From: Sphingomonas sp. IBVSS2
GTDB lineage: Bacteria; Pseudomonadota; Alphaproteobacteria; Sphingomonadales; Sphingomonadaceae
Reading direction: 5' to 3'
NCBI RefSeq assembly: GCF_002127225.1
Contig: NZ_NFUR01000007.1
Span: forward strand, 1-64,000
Length of the DNA: 64,000 nucleotides
The notes under the pieces are model-generated. The model worked only from the letters and a program-made list of their open reading frames with translations. It searched no databases and had not been told where the DNA came from. A program made the translations under genes and the position numbers. This document shows positions 33,091 to 41,711 of the stretch, one piece after another (positions within the stretch are counted from its first letter, which is position 1; each line of letters opens with the position of its first letter).

Positions 33091-33477
33091 ATGCTGACGA
33101 TCGGAAAATTGGCGGAGGCAGGCGGCGTGGGGGTGGAGACCATCCGCTATTATCAGCGCCGCGGACTGCTGCCCGAGCCGGAACGCGGCTATCATGGCGG
33201 GGTGCGGCGCTATGGCGAGCAGGACGTGCGCCGGCTGCGCTTCATCCGCTCGGCCCAGGCGGCGGGCTTCACGCTCGAGCAGATCGGCGAGCTGCTCGCG
33301 CTCGATGCGCGTGACGATCGCCCGCGCGCCCGGGCCCTGGCCCGCGAGCAGATCGCCGTGCTCGACCGCAAGATCGCCGAACTCGGTGCCGCGCGCGACG
33401 CGCTTGCCAGGCTGGCGCGCGAATGCGGCGGCGGCGGCGCCGGGCCATGCCCCATCCTCACGGCGTTCGAAGGATAA
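33091..33477 (+). CDS. MerR-family transcriptional regulator
   Basis: A 128-residue activator with the N-terminal winged helix (LTIGKLAEAGGVGVETIRYY) and a dimerisation helix. The sequence follows mercury-type MerR closely (SAQAAGFTLEQIGELLAL). The Cys82 equivalent is missing, however, and only two cysteines remain, in ECGGGGAGPCP, with seven residues between them rather than eight. It may sense another metal or a thiol stress. It is divergent from the glutaredoxin-MauE gene and should control it through the shared operator. Confidence 0.9.
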   Translation: MLTIGKLAEAGGVGVETIRYYQRRGLLPEPERGYHGGVRRYGEQDVRRLRFIRSAQAAGFTLEQIGELLALDARDDRPRARALAREQIAVLDRKIAELGAARDALARLARECGGGGAGPCPILTAFEG

Positions 33478-33530
33478 ACCTGCCGTTCATTTCGCGCGCG
33501 CCACGATGCCGCGAAACGGGGAGGGGCGGG

Positions 33531-34988
33531 ATGCGGATTCTGTTCGGGCTGATCATGGCGCTGGGGCTGGCGGGGGCCATGCCCGCATCGGCGAGGGACG
33601 CGCTGGCCCTCACGCCGGGCACCGAGACCGCGGCGGACGGCCGCCCGGTCCGTTACGAGATCGGCGCGATCGAAGTTCCCGAAAACCGCGCGAAGCCCGA
33701 CAGCCGGCGAATCACGGTGGGCGTGCTGCGGATCAAGGCCGCGAAGCCGGGTGGCCAGCCGCCGATTTTCCTGCTCGTCGGCGGCCCCGGCGTCACCATG
33801 CTCGACACGATCGGGGACCAGAGCCCGGCGGCCAGGCGCCGCCTGGGGACCTGGCTCGACTATAGCGCGACCAACGACCTCGTGATCGTCGAGCAGCGCG
33901 GCTACACTCTGCGCGGCGACATGCTGGAGCTCCGCTATCCGGCGATGCCGCTCGACCGGCCCGCGACGATCGAGGACGATGTCGCGGTGATGCGCGCGCT
34001 CGCCAGCGATGCCGCCGCCGCCAATCCGGGGCGCGACCTGGCCGGCTATACGATCGCCGAATGCGCGGACGATGTCGACGCGGTCCGCCGGGCGCTGGGC
34101 TATCCGAAGATCGGGCTGATGGGCGCCAGCTTCGGCTCGCAATGGAGCTTCGCGGTGTTGAAGCGCCATCCCGGCACGGTGGCGCGCGCGCTGATCTCCT
34201 CGGCCGAGCCGCTGAACAACGGCTATGACATGCCCGGCCATGTCTTCGCCGTCCTCCAGCGCGTCGCGTTCGAAGCGGAGCAGGACCCGGCGCTGCGGCC
34301 CTTCATCCCCCAGGGCGGCCTGATCGCGGCGGCGCGCGCGCTGCGCGATCGCTTTGCCAGGAGACCGATCACCGTCGATCTGCCCGAGGGCAAGGTGGTG
34401 ATCGGACTGGGCGACTATCAGCAATCGCTGTTCGCCAAGGTGATCAACGCCGCGCAGTGGCCGGCCTTTGTCATCGATCTCCATCACGGTCGGTACCAGG
34501 CCTGGGCGCGCGAAGTGGCCGATGGGCGCAAGGCCGCCACCCAGTCGCTGATCGGCCCGCTGATCGACACCGCCACCGGCGTCACCGCCGCGCGGCTGGC
34601 CCAGCTCGAAAGCGATCCGGCGCTCGACATGCTCGGCCGCTGGAACTTCGCGACCTACACGGCCTCGGCCGGGCTGTGGCCCACCGCGGACCTGGGCGAC
34701 GGCTTTCGCCTGCCGGTGCGCGACGAGACGCCGATCCTGTTCGTCCAGGGCGATTGGGACGCGAACACGCCGATGGAGAATCTGCTCGATCTGCTGCCCT
34801 GGTTCCCCAATGCCCGCGCGCTGATCGTCCATCGCGGCCAGCATAACGGCCCGATGCCGCTGCTGCGCGACCATCCCGATCTCGCCGCCGCGGCGCTGCG
34901 CTTCCTGCGCGAAGGGGGGATGGCGGGGCTGCCGAGCCGCGTCGAGGCGGCACCGGTCAAGTTCGCGCTGCCATCGACCGGCGGCTGA
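33531..34988 (+). CDS. Exported alpha/beta hydrolase, S33 (tripeptidyl aminopeptidase-like)
   Basis: A 485-residue protein with a signal peptide (about 1-22, cleavage ASA-R). The oxyanion segment FLLVGGPGVT, the nucleophile GASFGS and a late DWDANTPMENLLDL with HRGQHNGP give the catalytic Ser-Asp-His in the order of S33 prolyl/tripeptidyl aminopeptidases. It probably acts in the periplasm on peptides or esters. It follows merR by 53 bases on the same strand and might be read from the same transcript. Confidence 0.8.
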   Translation: MRILFGLIMALGLAGAMPASARDALALTPGTETAADGRPVRYEIGAIEVPENRAKPDSRRITVGVLRIKAAKPGGQPPIFLLVGGPGVTMLDTIGDQSPAARRRLGTWLDYSATNDLVIVEQRGYTLRGDMLELRYPAMPLDRPATIEDDVAVMRALASDAAAANPGRDLAGYTIAECADDVDAVRRALGYPKIGLMGASFGSQWSFAVLKRHPGTVARALISSAEPLNNGYDMPGHVFAVLQRVAFEAEQDPALRPFIPQGGLIAAARALRDRFARRPITVDLPEGKVVIGLGDYQQSLFAKVINAAQWPAFVIDLHHGRYQAWAREVADGRKAATQSLIGPLIDTATGVTAARLAQLESDPALDMLGRWNFATYTASAGLWPTADLGDGFRLPVRDETPILFVQGDWDANTPMENLLDLLPWFPNARALIVHRGQHNGPMPLLRDHPDLAAAALRFLREGGMAGLPSRVEAAPVKFALPSTGG

Positions 34989-35112
34989 ACCGGCGGATGC
35001 GCGGTACTTCGTCCGATCCGCGCCGCGTTCGGCCGCTAACCGGCGGACGGTTCATTCGGAGTTCAGTCTTCGCTCCGTTTCTCGGGTGAAACGAAGTCGC
35101 GGGGGAGGCGAT

Positions 35113-36438
35113 ATGCGGGGCGGAATCTGGGGTATGGCGGCGGCGCTGGCATGCACGGCGCCGATGACGGCACAGGCGCAGACGGCGCAGGTCGCCGGGC
35201 GCTGGATCGTCACCGTCGATTATTTCGGTACGCCGACCATCTGGACGCTCGACATCAAGCAGGACGGCGACCGGATCAGCGGCGACCTGACCGGCGACAT
35301 ATTCACCGGCACGGTGAAAGGCAGCGAGATCCGCTTCCTCGCCAAGGACACGGTGGGCGGATCGGAGGACGTGACTGCCCGGCTCGCGAACGGGCGGATC
35401 GCCGGCGAGATGATCCTGATCGACGGCGCGGAGCAGGCGCGCACGCCGCATCGCCTCGGCTTCACCGCCGAGCGCGCACCGCAGCCGAGCGGAGCGGCGC
35501 CGCGCCGGCACGAATTCGTCCCCGAGCGCTTCTATCGCCAGTTCTCGGCGCTCAACCCGCCGGTGCTGCACGTCAATCCGGGCGACACGATCCACACCAC
35601 GACGATCGACGCGGCGGGCATCGATGCCCAGGGCGTGCGCCGCGCCGCGCCCGGCAATCCGCAGACCGGCCCCTTCTATATCGACGGCGCCATGCCCGGC
35701 GACACGCTGGTCGTGCGCATCCGCAGGCTCCGGCTCAACCGCGACACGGCGATCAGCACCAACGGGATGACGGAGCGCGGGCAGGATGCGCGCACCGCGG
35801 TGCAGATGGCCGGGCTCGGCAAGACGGTCACCTGGCGGCTCGACCGCGACAAGGGCATCGCCACGCCCGCGGCGCCGGGCGATGCGCTCAAGGGCTATTG
35901 GGTGCCGGTCAGGCCGATGCTCGGCGGCATCGGCGTGGCGGCCGATCCCGGCTCGGCCGCGCCGGGATCGGGCGATGTCGGCCGGTTCGGCGGCAACATG
36001 GACTTCAACGAGATGGGCGAGGGGACGACCGTCTATTTCCCCGTCGCGGTGCCCGGCGCCTTGCTCTATTTCGGCGACGGCCATGCGCTGCAGGGCGATG
36101 GCGAGACCACCGGCGACGCGCTGGAGACGTCGATGGACGTCGAAGTCGAAGTCGATCTGGTGCGCGGCAAGCGCGCCGGCCAGGTCCGCATCGAGACGCC
36201 GACCCACATCGTCGCGATCGGCCTGGACGGCTCGCTCGACGCGTCGTTCCGCAGCGCCAGCTCGAGCATGTTCGCCTGGCTCGCCGGGGACTATGGCCTC
36301 GCCCCGGCCGACATCGCGCAGGTGTTCGGCACCGCCGCCGAATATCGAGTCAGCGCGGTGCCGGGCCGCGCCGCGGGGATCGTGCTCAAGATCCCCAAGG
36401 CGCGCCTTGCCACGCTGCCGGGGGCGCCGAAGCCGTGA
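35113..36438 (+). CDS. Exported acetamidase/formamidase with N-terminal beta domain
   Basis: A 441-residue protein with a signal peptide (about 1-22, ending AQA). Residues about 28-105 form a compact beta-rich domain (GRWIVTVDYFGTPTIWTLDI). The remainder is an FmdA/AmdA acetamidase domain with NPGDTIHTTTIDAAG, GPFYIDGAMPGDTL and GNMDFNEMGEGTTVYFPV, which carries metal ligands in family members. Ordinary acetamidases are cytoplasmic and lack the extra domain. The substrate is unknown. Confidence 0.82.
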   Translation: MRGGIWGMAAALACTAPMTAQAQTAQVAGRWIVTVDYFGTPTIWTLDIKQDGDRISGDLTGDIFTGTVKGSEIRFLAKDTVGGSEDVTARLANGRIAGEMILIDGAEQARTPHRLGFTAERAPQPSGAAPRRHEFVPERFYRQFSALNPPVLHVNPGDTIHTTTIDAAGIDAQGVRRAAPGNPQTGPFYIDGAMPGDTLVVRIRRLRLNRDTAISTNGMTERGQDARTAVQMAGLGKTVTWRLDRDKGIATPAAPGDALKGYWVPVRPMLGGIGVAADPGSAAPGSGDVGRFGGNMDFNEMGEGTTVYFPVAVPGALLYFGDGHALQGDGETTGDALETSMDVEVEVDLVRGKRAGQVRIETPTHIVAIGLDGSLDASFRSASSSMFAWLAGDYGLAPADIAQVFGTAAEYRVSAVPGRAAGIVLKIPKARLATLPGAPKP

Positions 36439-36451
36439 GGGCCGGCCGGCC

Positions 36452-37549
36452 TCAGCTGTGCAGGAAGTGCATCACGTCGCCGTCCTTGACGACATAGGCC
36501 TTGCCCTCGGCGCGCAGCTTGCCCGCCTCGCGCGCCCGCGCCTCGCCGCCCAGCGCGACATAATCCTCGTACGCGATCGTCTCGGCGCGGATGAAGCCCT
36601 TCTCGAAGTCGCTGTGGATCACGCCGGCCGCCTCGGGGGCGCTGGCGCCGGCATGCACGGTCCAGGCACGCGCTTCCTTGGGGCCGACGGTGAAGAAGGT
36701 GAGCAGGTGGAGCAGCTTGTAGCCGGCGCGGATCACCCGGGCGAGGCCGGTCTCCTCCAGCCCCAGCTCGGCCAGGAACTCGCCGCGATCCTCCACCGGC
36801 ATGGTCGCGATCTCGGCCTCGATCGCCGCCGAGACGACCACCGCCTCGGCACCCTCCGCCCTGGCCTTCTCGAACACGCGGGCCGAGAAGGCATTGCCGT
36901 TGGCGGCATGCTCCTCGTTGACGTTGCACACATAGAGGACGGGCTTGGACGTGAGCAGCTGCGCCTGGCCGAAGATGCGCTCCTCGTCCACGTCCTTGGG
37001 CTGGGTCAGCCGTGCGGGCTTGCCGTCGCGCAGCAGGTCGAGCGCCTGGCCGAGCACGCTCGCCGCCGCCTTGGCTTCCTTGTCGCCCTGCGCCGCCTTC
37101 TTCTGGAAATTGGGCACGCGCTTCTCGAGGCTTTCGAGGTCCGAGAGCATCAACTCGGTCTCCACCGTCTCCGCGTCGGCGATCGGGTCGACCTTGTTGT
37201 CGACATGCTGGATGTCGTCATTCTCGAAGCAGCGCAGCACATGGACGATCGCGTCCACTTCGCGGATGTTACCCAGGAACTGGTTGCCCAGCCCCTCGCC
37301 CTTGCTCGCGCCGCGCACCAGCCCGGCGATGTCGACGAAGCCGAGCTGCGTCTCGATGATCTTGGCCGAGCCCGCGATGGCGGCGAGCTTGTCCAGCCGC
37401 GGGTCGGGCACGGCGACGTTGCCGACGTTCGGCTCGATCGTGCAGAACGGATAGTTCGCCGCCTGCGCCGCCGCCGTCTCGGTCAGCGCGTTGAAGAGCG
37501 TGGACTTGCCGACGTTCGGAAGCCCGACGATGCCGCAGCGGAAACCCAT
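36452..37549 (-). CDS. ychF: YchF/OLA1-family ATPase
   Basis: A 365-residue P-loop protein that binds ribosomes and prefers ATP to GTP. The G1 motif GLPNVGKST (residues 9-17), the DIAGLVRGASKGEGLGN switch region, and the C-terminal TGS domain (about 280-365) with FFTVGPKEARAWT are diagnostic. The start at 37549 (MGFRCG) is fixed by conservation. It is separated from pth-rplY, its usual neighbours, by about 7 kb. Confidence 0.96.
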   Translation of the reverse strand: MGFRCGIVGLPNVGKSTLFNALTETAAAQAANYPFCTIEPNVGNVAVPDPRLDKLAAIAGSAKIIETQLGFVDIAGLVRGASKGEGLGNQFLGNIREVDAIVHVLRCFENDDIQHVDNKVDPIADAETVETELMLSDLESLEKRVPNFQKKAAQGDKEAKAAASVLGQALDLLRDGKPARLTQPKDVDEERIFGQAQLLTSKPVLYVCNVNEEHAANGNAFSARVFEKARAEGAEAVVVSAAIEAEIATMPVEDRGEFLAELGLEETGLARVIRAGYKLLHLLTFFTVGPKEARAWTVHAGASAPEAAGVIHSDFEKGFIRAETIAYEDYVALGGEARAREAGKLRAEGKAYVVKDGDVMHFLHS

Positions 37550-37672
37550 GTGAAGCCTGTTCCAATGTATTGGGAAAGGCGCCCCGATAGAGGCAATGCG
37601 CCGCTTTTGCCAGCGCGTTGACTTGGGAAGGCCGCATGGCAGAGTGCCGCGACGAAAGAGGGGAGAGAAGCA

Positions 37673-38245
37673 ATGATCCGTATCGGGAATCTCGCCATGG
37701 CCGGCGTCGCGCTCGCGCTGGGCCTTTCCGCCTGCGACGACAGCGCCGCCAACAAGAAGGCGAACGAGGAAGCCGCAGCCCGCGCCGCCGATGCCGAGAA
37801 GGCGCAGAAGCTCAAGGACAGCGTCGAGCATAATTTCGACTGTCTCGCCGCGTTGCGCTGGCAGAAGGCCGCGATCACCGCCGCCGCTGGCGACGCCAAG
37901 CTGTACGAGGATTTCTACCGCGAGAAGCTGGAGGCGTCGCTCGGCGACCAGACCTTGCCCGCGGGCGAGGACGGTGCGCCGGCGCTCTCGCGCGCGACGA
38001 TCCAGCAATATGCCGACTGGGCCTATCCGAAGACGGTCGAGGCCAAGTTCCGCGCGGGCAAGGATGCCAATGGCGACGGCAAGGTCTCCGACCAGGAGCG
38101 CAGCGGCCGCGGGTTCAACATGGTCGGCCAGTGCGTCCAGTTCGCCGCCGAGATGGGCAAGGGCCCGCTGGCGGGGAAGGACAAGGTGGCGCGCATGTTC
38201 AAGATCGAGGCGCTTCGCAAGTCGTTGAAGGACAAGGAGGCCTGA
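37673..38245 (+). CDS. Lipoprotein with EF-hand-like calcium loop
   Basis: A 190-residue protein with a lipobox (LGLSAC, cysteine at 21). A charged helical stretch (about 28-55) is followed by a globular region. Residues 131-142 (DANGDGKVSDQE) match the 12-residue EF-hand loop at positions 1, 3, 5, 7, 9 and 12. Only one loop is present. A calcium-binding envelope protein is likely; its function is unknown. It is divergent from ychF. Confidence 0.65.
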   Translation: MIRIGNLAMAGVALALGLSACDDSAANKKANEEAAARAADAEKAQKLKDSVEHNFDCLAALRWQKAAITAAAGDAKLYEDFYREKLEASLGDQTLPAGEDGAPALSRATIQQYADWAYPKTVEAKFRAGKDANGDGKVSDQERSGRGFNMVGQCVQFAAEMGKGPLAGKDKVARMFKIEALRKSLKDKEA

Positions 38246-38407
38246 TCGGCGCCGCGGCCGCTCGTGGCGCGTGGGCGACGAGCGGTTGCGGGTTGGCGTG
38301 CGCGGCTCCGTCCCCGCGGGGGAGGCAAGTGGGGCTGCGATCCGCGGTTTCGCCTTTCCAGGCCCTCAAAACGCCGCATTGGAGCCGGATTAGCCGGTCC
38401 GTCCGGC

Positions 38408-38436
38408 TTGACTGGGGGCCGTTCATCTGGGGTACA
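38408..38436 (+). promoter_or_regulatory. Candidate sigma70-type promoter
   Basis: TTGACT (38408-38413) and GGTACA (38431-38436) are separated by 17 bases, about 45 bases before the lipoprotein start at 38481. The rest of the 236-base gap (38246-38480) contains GC-rich sequence in which I see no other feature. Confidence 0.45.
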
Positions 38437-38480
38437 GGGGTGAGCCCTTTCGGTGCCCGCGTGTTTTTGAGGAGCAGGGA

Positions 38481-39485
38481 ATGATTCGCCGTCACATGTT
38501 CATGAGCGCGCTCGCCGCGACGGTTGCGCTGTCGGGCTGCGGTGGCGGCAAGGGTGGCGCCACGCCGACTCCGACTGCGAGCCCCACGCCGACGCCGACG
38601 CCGTCGCCCACCTATGCGACCTTCCCGCTCGCCGCGGCGGCCGAATTCAACACCTATAGCGCCGCGATCAGCTATACCGGCGATCCGGCGACCAGCGCGG
38701 TGACGCTCGGCGCCGCCAGCACCGAGACGCTGTCGACCCGCGTGCGCCTCGCCACCGATTCGGCGATCAACACCGGCACCTATGTGATGCGCGAGAACAC
38801 CGAGGAATCGCGCTTCTGCGTGCCGACCGGCCAGACCTGCACCTCGACCCTGGTCACGCCCTCGGCGGCGGCCAACCCCGAGTTCGTCTTCCGCACCAAC
38901 GATGCGACCACCGCCGGCAAGTTCGCCCAGGTCGAGTATCTGAACAACGTGATCCCGACGACGATCACCAACGACCCCGCGCTGGCGCTCACCCGGGTGA
39001 GCTACGCCAATTGGTGGCGCGGCGATTCGACTGCGGGCCAGAAGCGCCTGGCCTATACTGCCTGGGGCTATTCGACTGCGCTGTCCGACATGCCGACCAC
39101 CGGCACGGTCGCCTATACCAACCGGATCACCGGCCGCCTGGTCAGCACCAGCGGCACCACCACCGCGATCAACCAGGTCACCGGCACGGTGACGACGAAC
39201 GTGAACTTCGCCACCGGCGTGGTGGACATGACCTTCACGCTCAGCACGATCCCGGCGGGCGGCGGCACGCCGGTGGCCTATGCCAACTTCACCGCGCAGG
39301 GCGCCATCCCGGTCGGCCAGAACCAGTGGACCGGCAGCTTCACCAATGCGAGCCCGCTCTCGGGCACGCTGGCCGGTGGCTTCTTCGGTTCGCAGGGCGA
39401 GCAGATCGGCGTGGTCTTCTCGGCCTCGGGCACGCTCGGTGGCGCCCAGCAGCGCCTGATCGGCGTGGTCATCGGCAAGAAGTAA
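38481..39485 (+). CDS. TbpB-like surface lipoprotein
   Basis: A 334-residue lipoprotein precursor (lipobox VALSGC, cysteine at 20). A Gly/Thr/Pro linker (about 21-45) leads into a beta-rich body with two cysteines (FCVPTGQTCTST). The C-terminus has the beta-barrel signature of transferrin-binding-protein B type proteins (LSGTLAGGFFGSQGEQIGVVFSA split over about 288-315). Such proteins are often displayed by a Slam translocon; no Slam gene is near. Ligand unknown. Confidence 0.75.
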   Translation: MIRRHMFMSALAATVALSGCGGGKGGATPTPTASPTPTPTPSPTYATFPLAAAAEFNTYSAAISYTGDPATSAVTLGAASTETLSTRVRLATDSAINTGTYVMRENTEESRFCVPTGQTCTSTLVTPSAAANPEFVFRTNDATTAGKFAQVEYLNNVIPTTITNDPALALTRVSYANWWRGDSTAGQKRLAYTAWGYSTALSDMPTTGTVAYTNRITGRLVSTSGTTTAINQVTGTVTTNVNFATGVVDMTFTLSTIPAGGGTPVAYANFTAQGAIPVGQNQWTGSFTNASPLSGTLAGGFFGSQGEQIGVVFSASGTLGGAQQRLIGVVIGKK

Positions 39486-39595
39486 GCGCTTCGCCCAAGA
39501 TCGATGCTTTCGCGGCGCCGCTTTCCCTTGGGGGGAGGCGGCGCCGTTTGCTTGCGGGATCGACAAGCATCGTCTCCAGCCGCTAGCTTGACCGG

Positions 39596-40783
39596 GTGGA
39601 TCTCTCCGAGCTGATCGCGCCGCTGGCGCCCGAGCAATTCCTTGGCGAATATTGGGGCCGCAAGCCGGTCCATATTCCCGCGCCGGCGGGGGCGAACCGC
39701 CAGGCGGTGATCGGCTGGGCGCGGCTCAATGCGCTGCTCGGCGTGCGGACCCATTGGGGGGCGGAGCACATCAAGCTGCTGCTCAACAGCGCGCCGGTCT
39801 CGCCCGATTTCTACATGGACCCGGTGCCGGGCCGCGGCGGCGTCCGCCAGCTCGCCAATCCCGCCAAGGTCGAGATGTTCCTCGCCATGGGCGCCAGCCT
39901 GGTCGCCGATGCGGTGGAGGAAGTCGCGCCCGAGATCCGTCGCCTCACCGATGCGCTGGCGCGGCAGTTCGCCGCACGCGCGGAAGCGAACCTCTATTGC
40001 TCGTTCCAGGGCATCCAGGCCTTCGCCTCGCATTGCGACCTGCACGAAGTGTTCGCGATCCACTGTGTCGGCGAGAAGCGCTGGCGAATCTACGCGAACC
40101 GCGCCGAGAATCCCATCGCGCCGCTGAAAGGCGACGATGCCCAGGCCCGGATCGACGCCGCCAAGGGCCCGGTGCTGATGGACGTCACGCTGCGGCCCGG
40201 CGACGTGCTCTATATTCCGCGCGGCTATTTTCACGACGCGCTGGCGAGCTCCGCCGAATCACTCCACCTGACCATCGGCATCACCCCGCATTCGAGCACG
40301 CTGCTGTTCGAGCTGCTGGAGGAGATGGCGATCCGCGAGCCGCTCTTCCGCACCTATCTCGCCGACGCGCGCGAGGGGGGAGGGGCCGCGCTTGCCGGCC
40401 AGCTCGCGGCGCTGGGCGAACGCCTGGCCGAGCTGGCGCGCAGCCGGGCGATGCTGGAGGCGGTGGCGGTGCGCCAGCGGCGGCTCGCCGCGCCTGGCCG
40501 GACGCTGGCGCTGCCCGAGCGGCCGCTGCTCGATTTCTATGCGCGCACCGATCGCGCCGGCACGGTTGCCTGGCTCGAGACGGGCGCGGTGCTGCGGGCC
40601 GGTGGCGGCGAGCACGCGCTGGGCCCCGTCGCCGATGCGGCGGAATATGTGCTCGATCGCCCGGCGGTGAGCGCGCAGGAGGTGCGGGCCCGTTTCGCGC
40701 ATCATCCGGCGGACGAGGTGGACGCGCTGCTTGCGCTGCTCCTCCGGCTGGGGCTGGTGCAGCCCTATCGGCCGGCGCTCTAG
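39596..40783 (+). CDS. JmjC-type cupin oxygenase (ribosomal oxygenase-like)
   Basis: A 395-residue Fe(II)/2-oxoglutarate oxygenase of the YcfD/RoxA-NO66 class. The iron-binding triad is visible as His146 and Asp148 (FASHCDLHEVF) and His213 (IPRGYFHDAL). The C-terminal third (about 290-395) fits the winged-helix tail of the class. Relatives hydroxylate arginine or histidine in ribosomal proteins. The start is GTG at 39596. The convergent LytTR gene ends 50 bases downstream. Confidence 0.85.
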   Translation: MDLSELIAPLAPEQFLGEYWGRKPVHIPAPAGANRQAVIGWARLNALLGVRTHWGAEHIKLLLNSAPVSPDFYMDPVPGRGGVRQLANPAKVEMFLAMGASLVADAVEEVAPEIRRLTDALARQFAARAEANLYCSFQGIQAFASHCDLHEVFAIHCVGEKRWRIYANRAENPIAPLKGDDAQARIDAAKGPVLMDVTLRPGDVLYIPRGYFHDALASSAESLHLTIGITPHSSTLLFELLEEMAIREPLFRTYLADAREGGGAALAGQLAALGERLAELARSRAMLEAVAVRQRRLAAPGRTLALPERPLLDFYARTDRAGTVAWLETGAVLRAGGGEHALGPVADAAEYVLDRPAVSAQEVRARFAHHPADEVDALLALLLRLGLVQPYRPAL

Positions 40784-40832
40784 CCCGGGGAAGGCCGGCC
40801 GCACCGGCGTTCGGCCCGGATATCGAGACGGC

Positions 40833-41606
40833 CTAGAACCAGCCCGCTTCCTTCAGCGTCGGCGCATAGGTCCGGCTCACCGGCGTCACGAGGCCGCCGG
40901 CGAGGCGGATCTCGCCCGCGCCGCGCCGCCAGCGCACATCCTCCACCGCATCGGCGGCCACCCACCAGGAGCGATGGACACGCCAGCCATGGGCCCGCGC
41001 CAGTTCGTTCAGCGCATCGGCGAAGCGCAGGGTGATCAGCTCCTCGCCGGCGTCGGTATGGACTTTCAGATAGTGATCATGCGCCTCGATCGCGATCAGC
41101 CGGGCCGCACGCCGTTTCGCCGAGAGCCGCCGCCTGAAGGTCGCCTCGGCCTCGGGCAGTGGCGGGGCGACGATGGTCCGCGTCTCGATCCGGCCGGGCA
41201 AACGCCGCCAGACCAGGGTGCGGACCACCAGCACCGCCAGCAGGATCGGCCATACCTGCCAGAGCAGCCGCTGGTAGCTCCGCCAATCGAAGGGCCCGCC
41301 GATGAGGAGGTGTTCGGTCGTCAGCACCAGCAGCGACACGAACGGCGTCATCAGCACCGAGACCACCGCTATCCTTCGCCAGGTCCGCGCCATGCGCCGG
41401 CGCAGCAGATCGTCCGCCACCACGCCGATCAGCCCGCCGCCGACCATGCAGATCATCCAATAGACATAGCGCCCCATGACGGGCAGGCGCTCCGAGGCGA
41501 ACGGGCCCAGGAACCCCATCAGCAGGCCGAACGCCACCAGCAGGGCGATGTCGATCGACCATCGCCGCGCCGCTCGCTCTTCCCACCCCGTCGCCCAACC
41601 GTCCAT
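40833..41606 (-). CDS. Membrane-bound LytTR-family regulator
   Basis: A 257-residue protein with four transmembrane helices in the first 150 residues and a C-terminal LytTR DNA-binding domain (about 165-257) containing IAIEAHDHYLKVHTDAGEELI and HRSWWVA. Unlike classical LytTR response regulators there is no receiver domain, so the membrane part may sense a signal directly. The start at 41606 (MDGWATG) has a CGGAG site; an in-frame ATG at 41636 is possible. It is divergent from the DUF2306 gene. Confidence 0.85.
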   Translation of the reverse strand: MDGWATGWEERAARRWSIDIALLVAFGLLMGFLGPFASERLPVMGRYVYWMICMVGGGLIGVVADDLLRRRMARTWRRIAVVSVLMTPFVSLLVLTTEHLLIGGPFDWRSYQRLLWQVWPILLAVLVVRTLVWRRLPGRIETRTIVAPPLPEAEATFRRRLSAKRRAARLIAIEAHDHYLKVHTDAGEELITLRFADALNELARAHGWRVHRSWWVAADAVEDVRWRRGAGEIRLAGGLVTPVSRTYAPTLKEAGWF

Positions 41607-41711
41607 GCGGCTCCGTTCGCGCAATCCTGGCACCATTCGCGAAGCATGGCCTAGCGAGCCGCCGGCTTACCGGCAACGAGCTTCGGCGAGACCGCCAATG
41701 GAGGCCCCCGC

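Noticed and set aside
33531..36438. Treating the S33 hydrolase and acetamidase as part of the MerR regulon
   Set aside because: They follow merR on the same strand, but the only MerR-type promoter points the other way, and no second dyad is visible before either gene.
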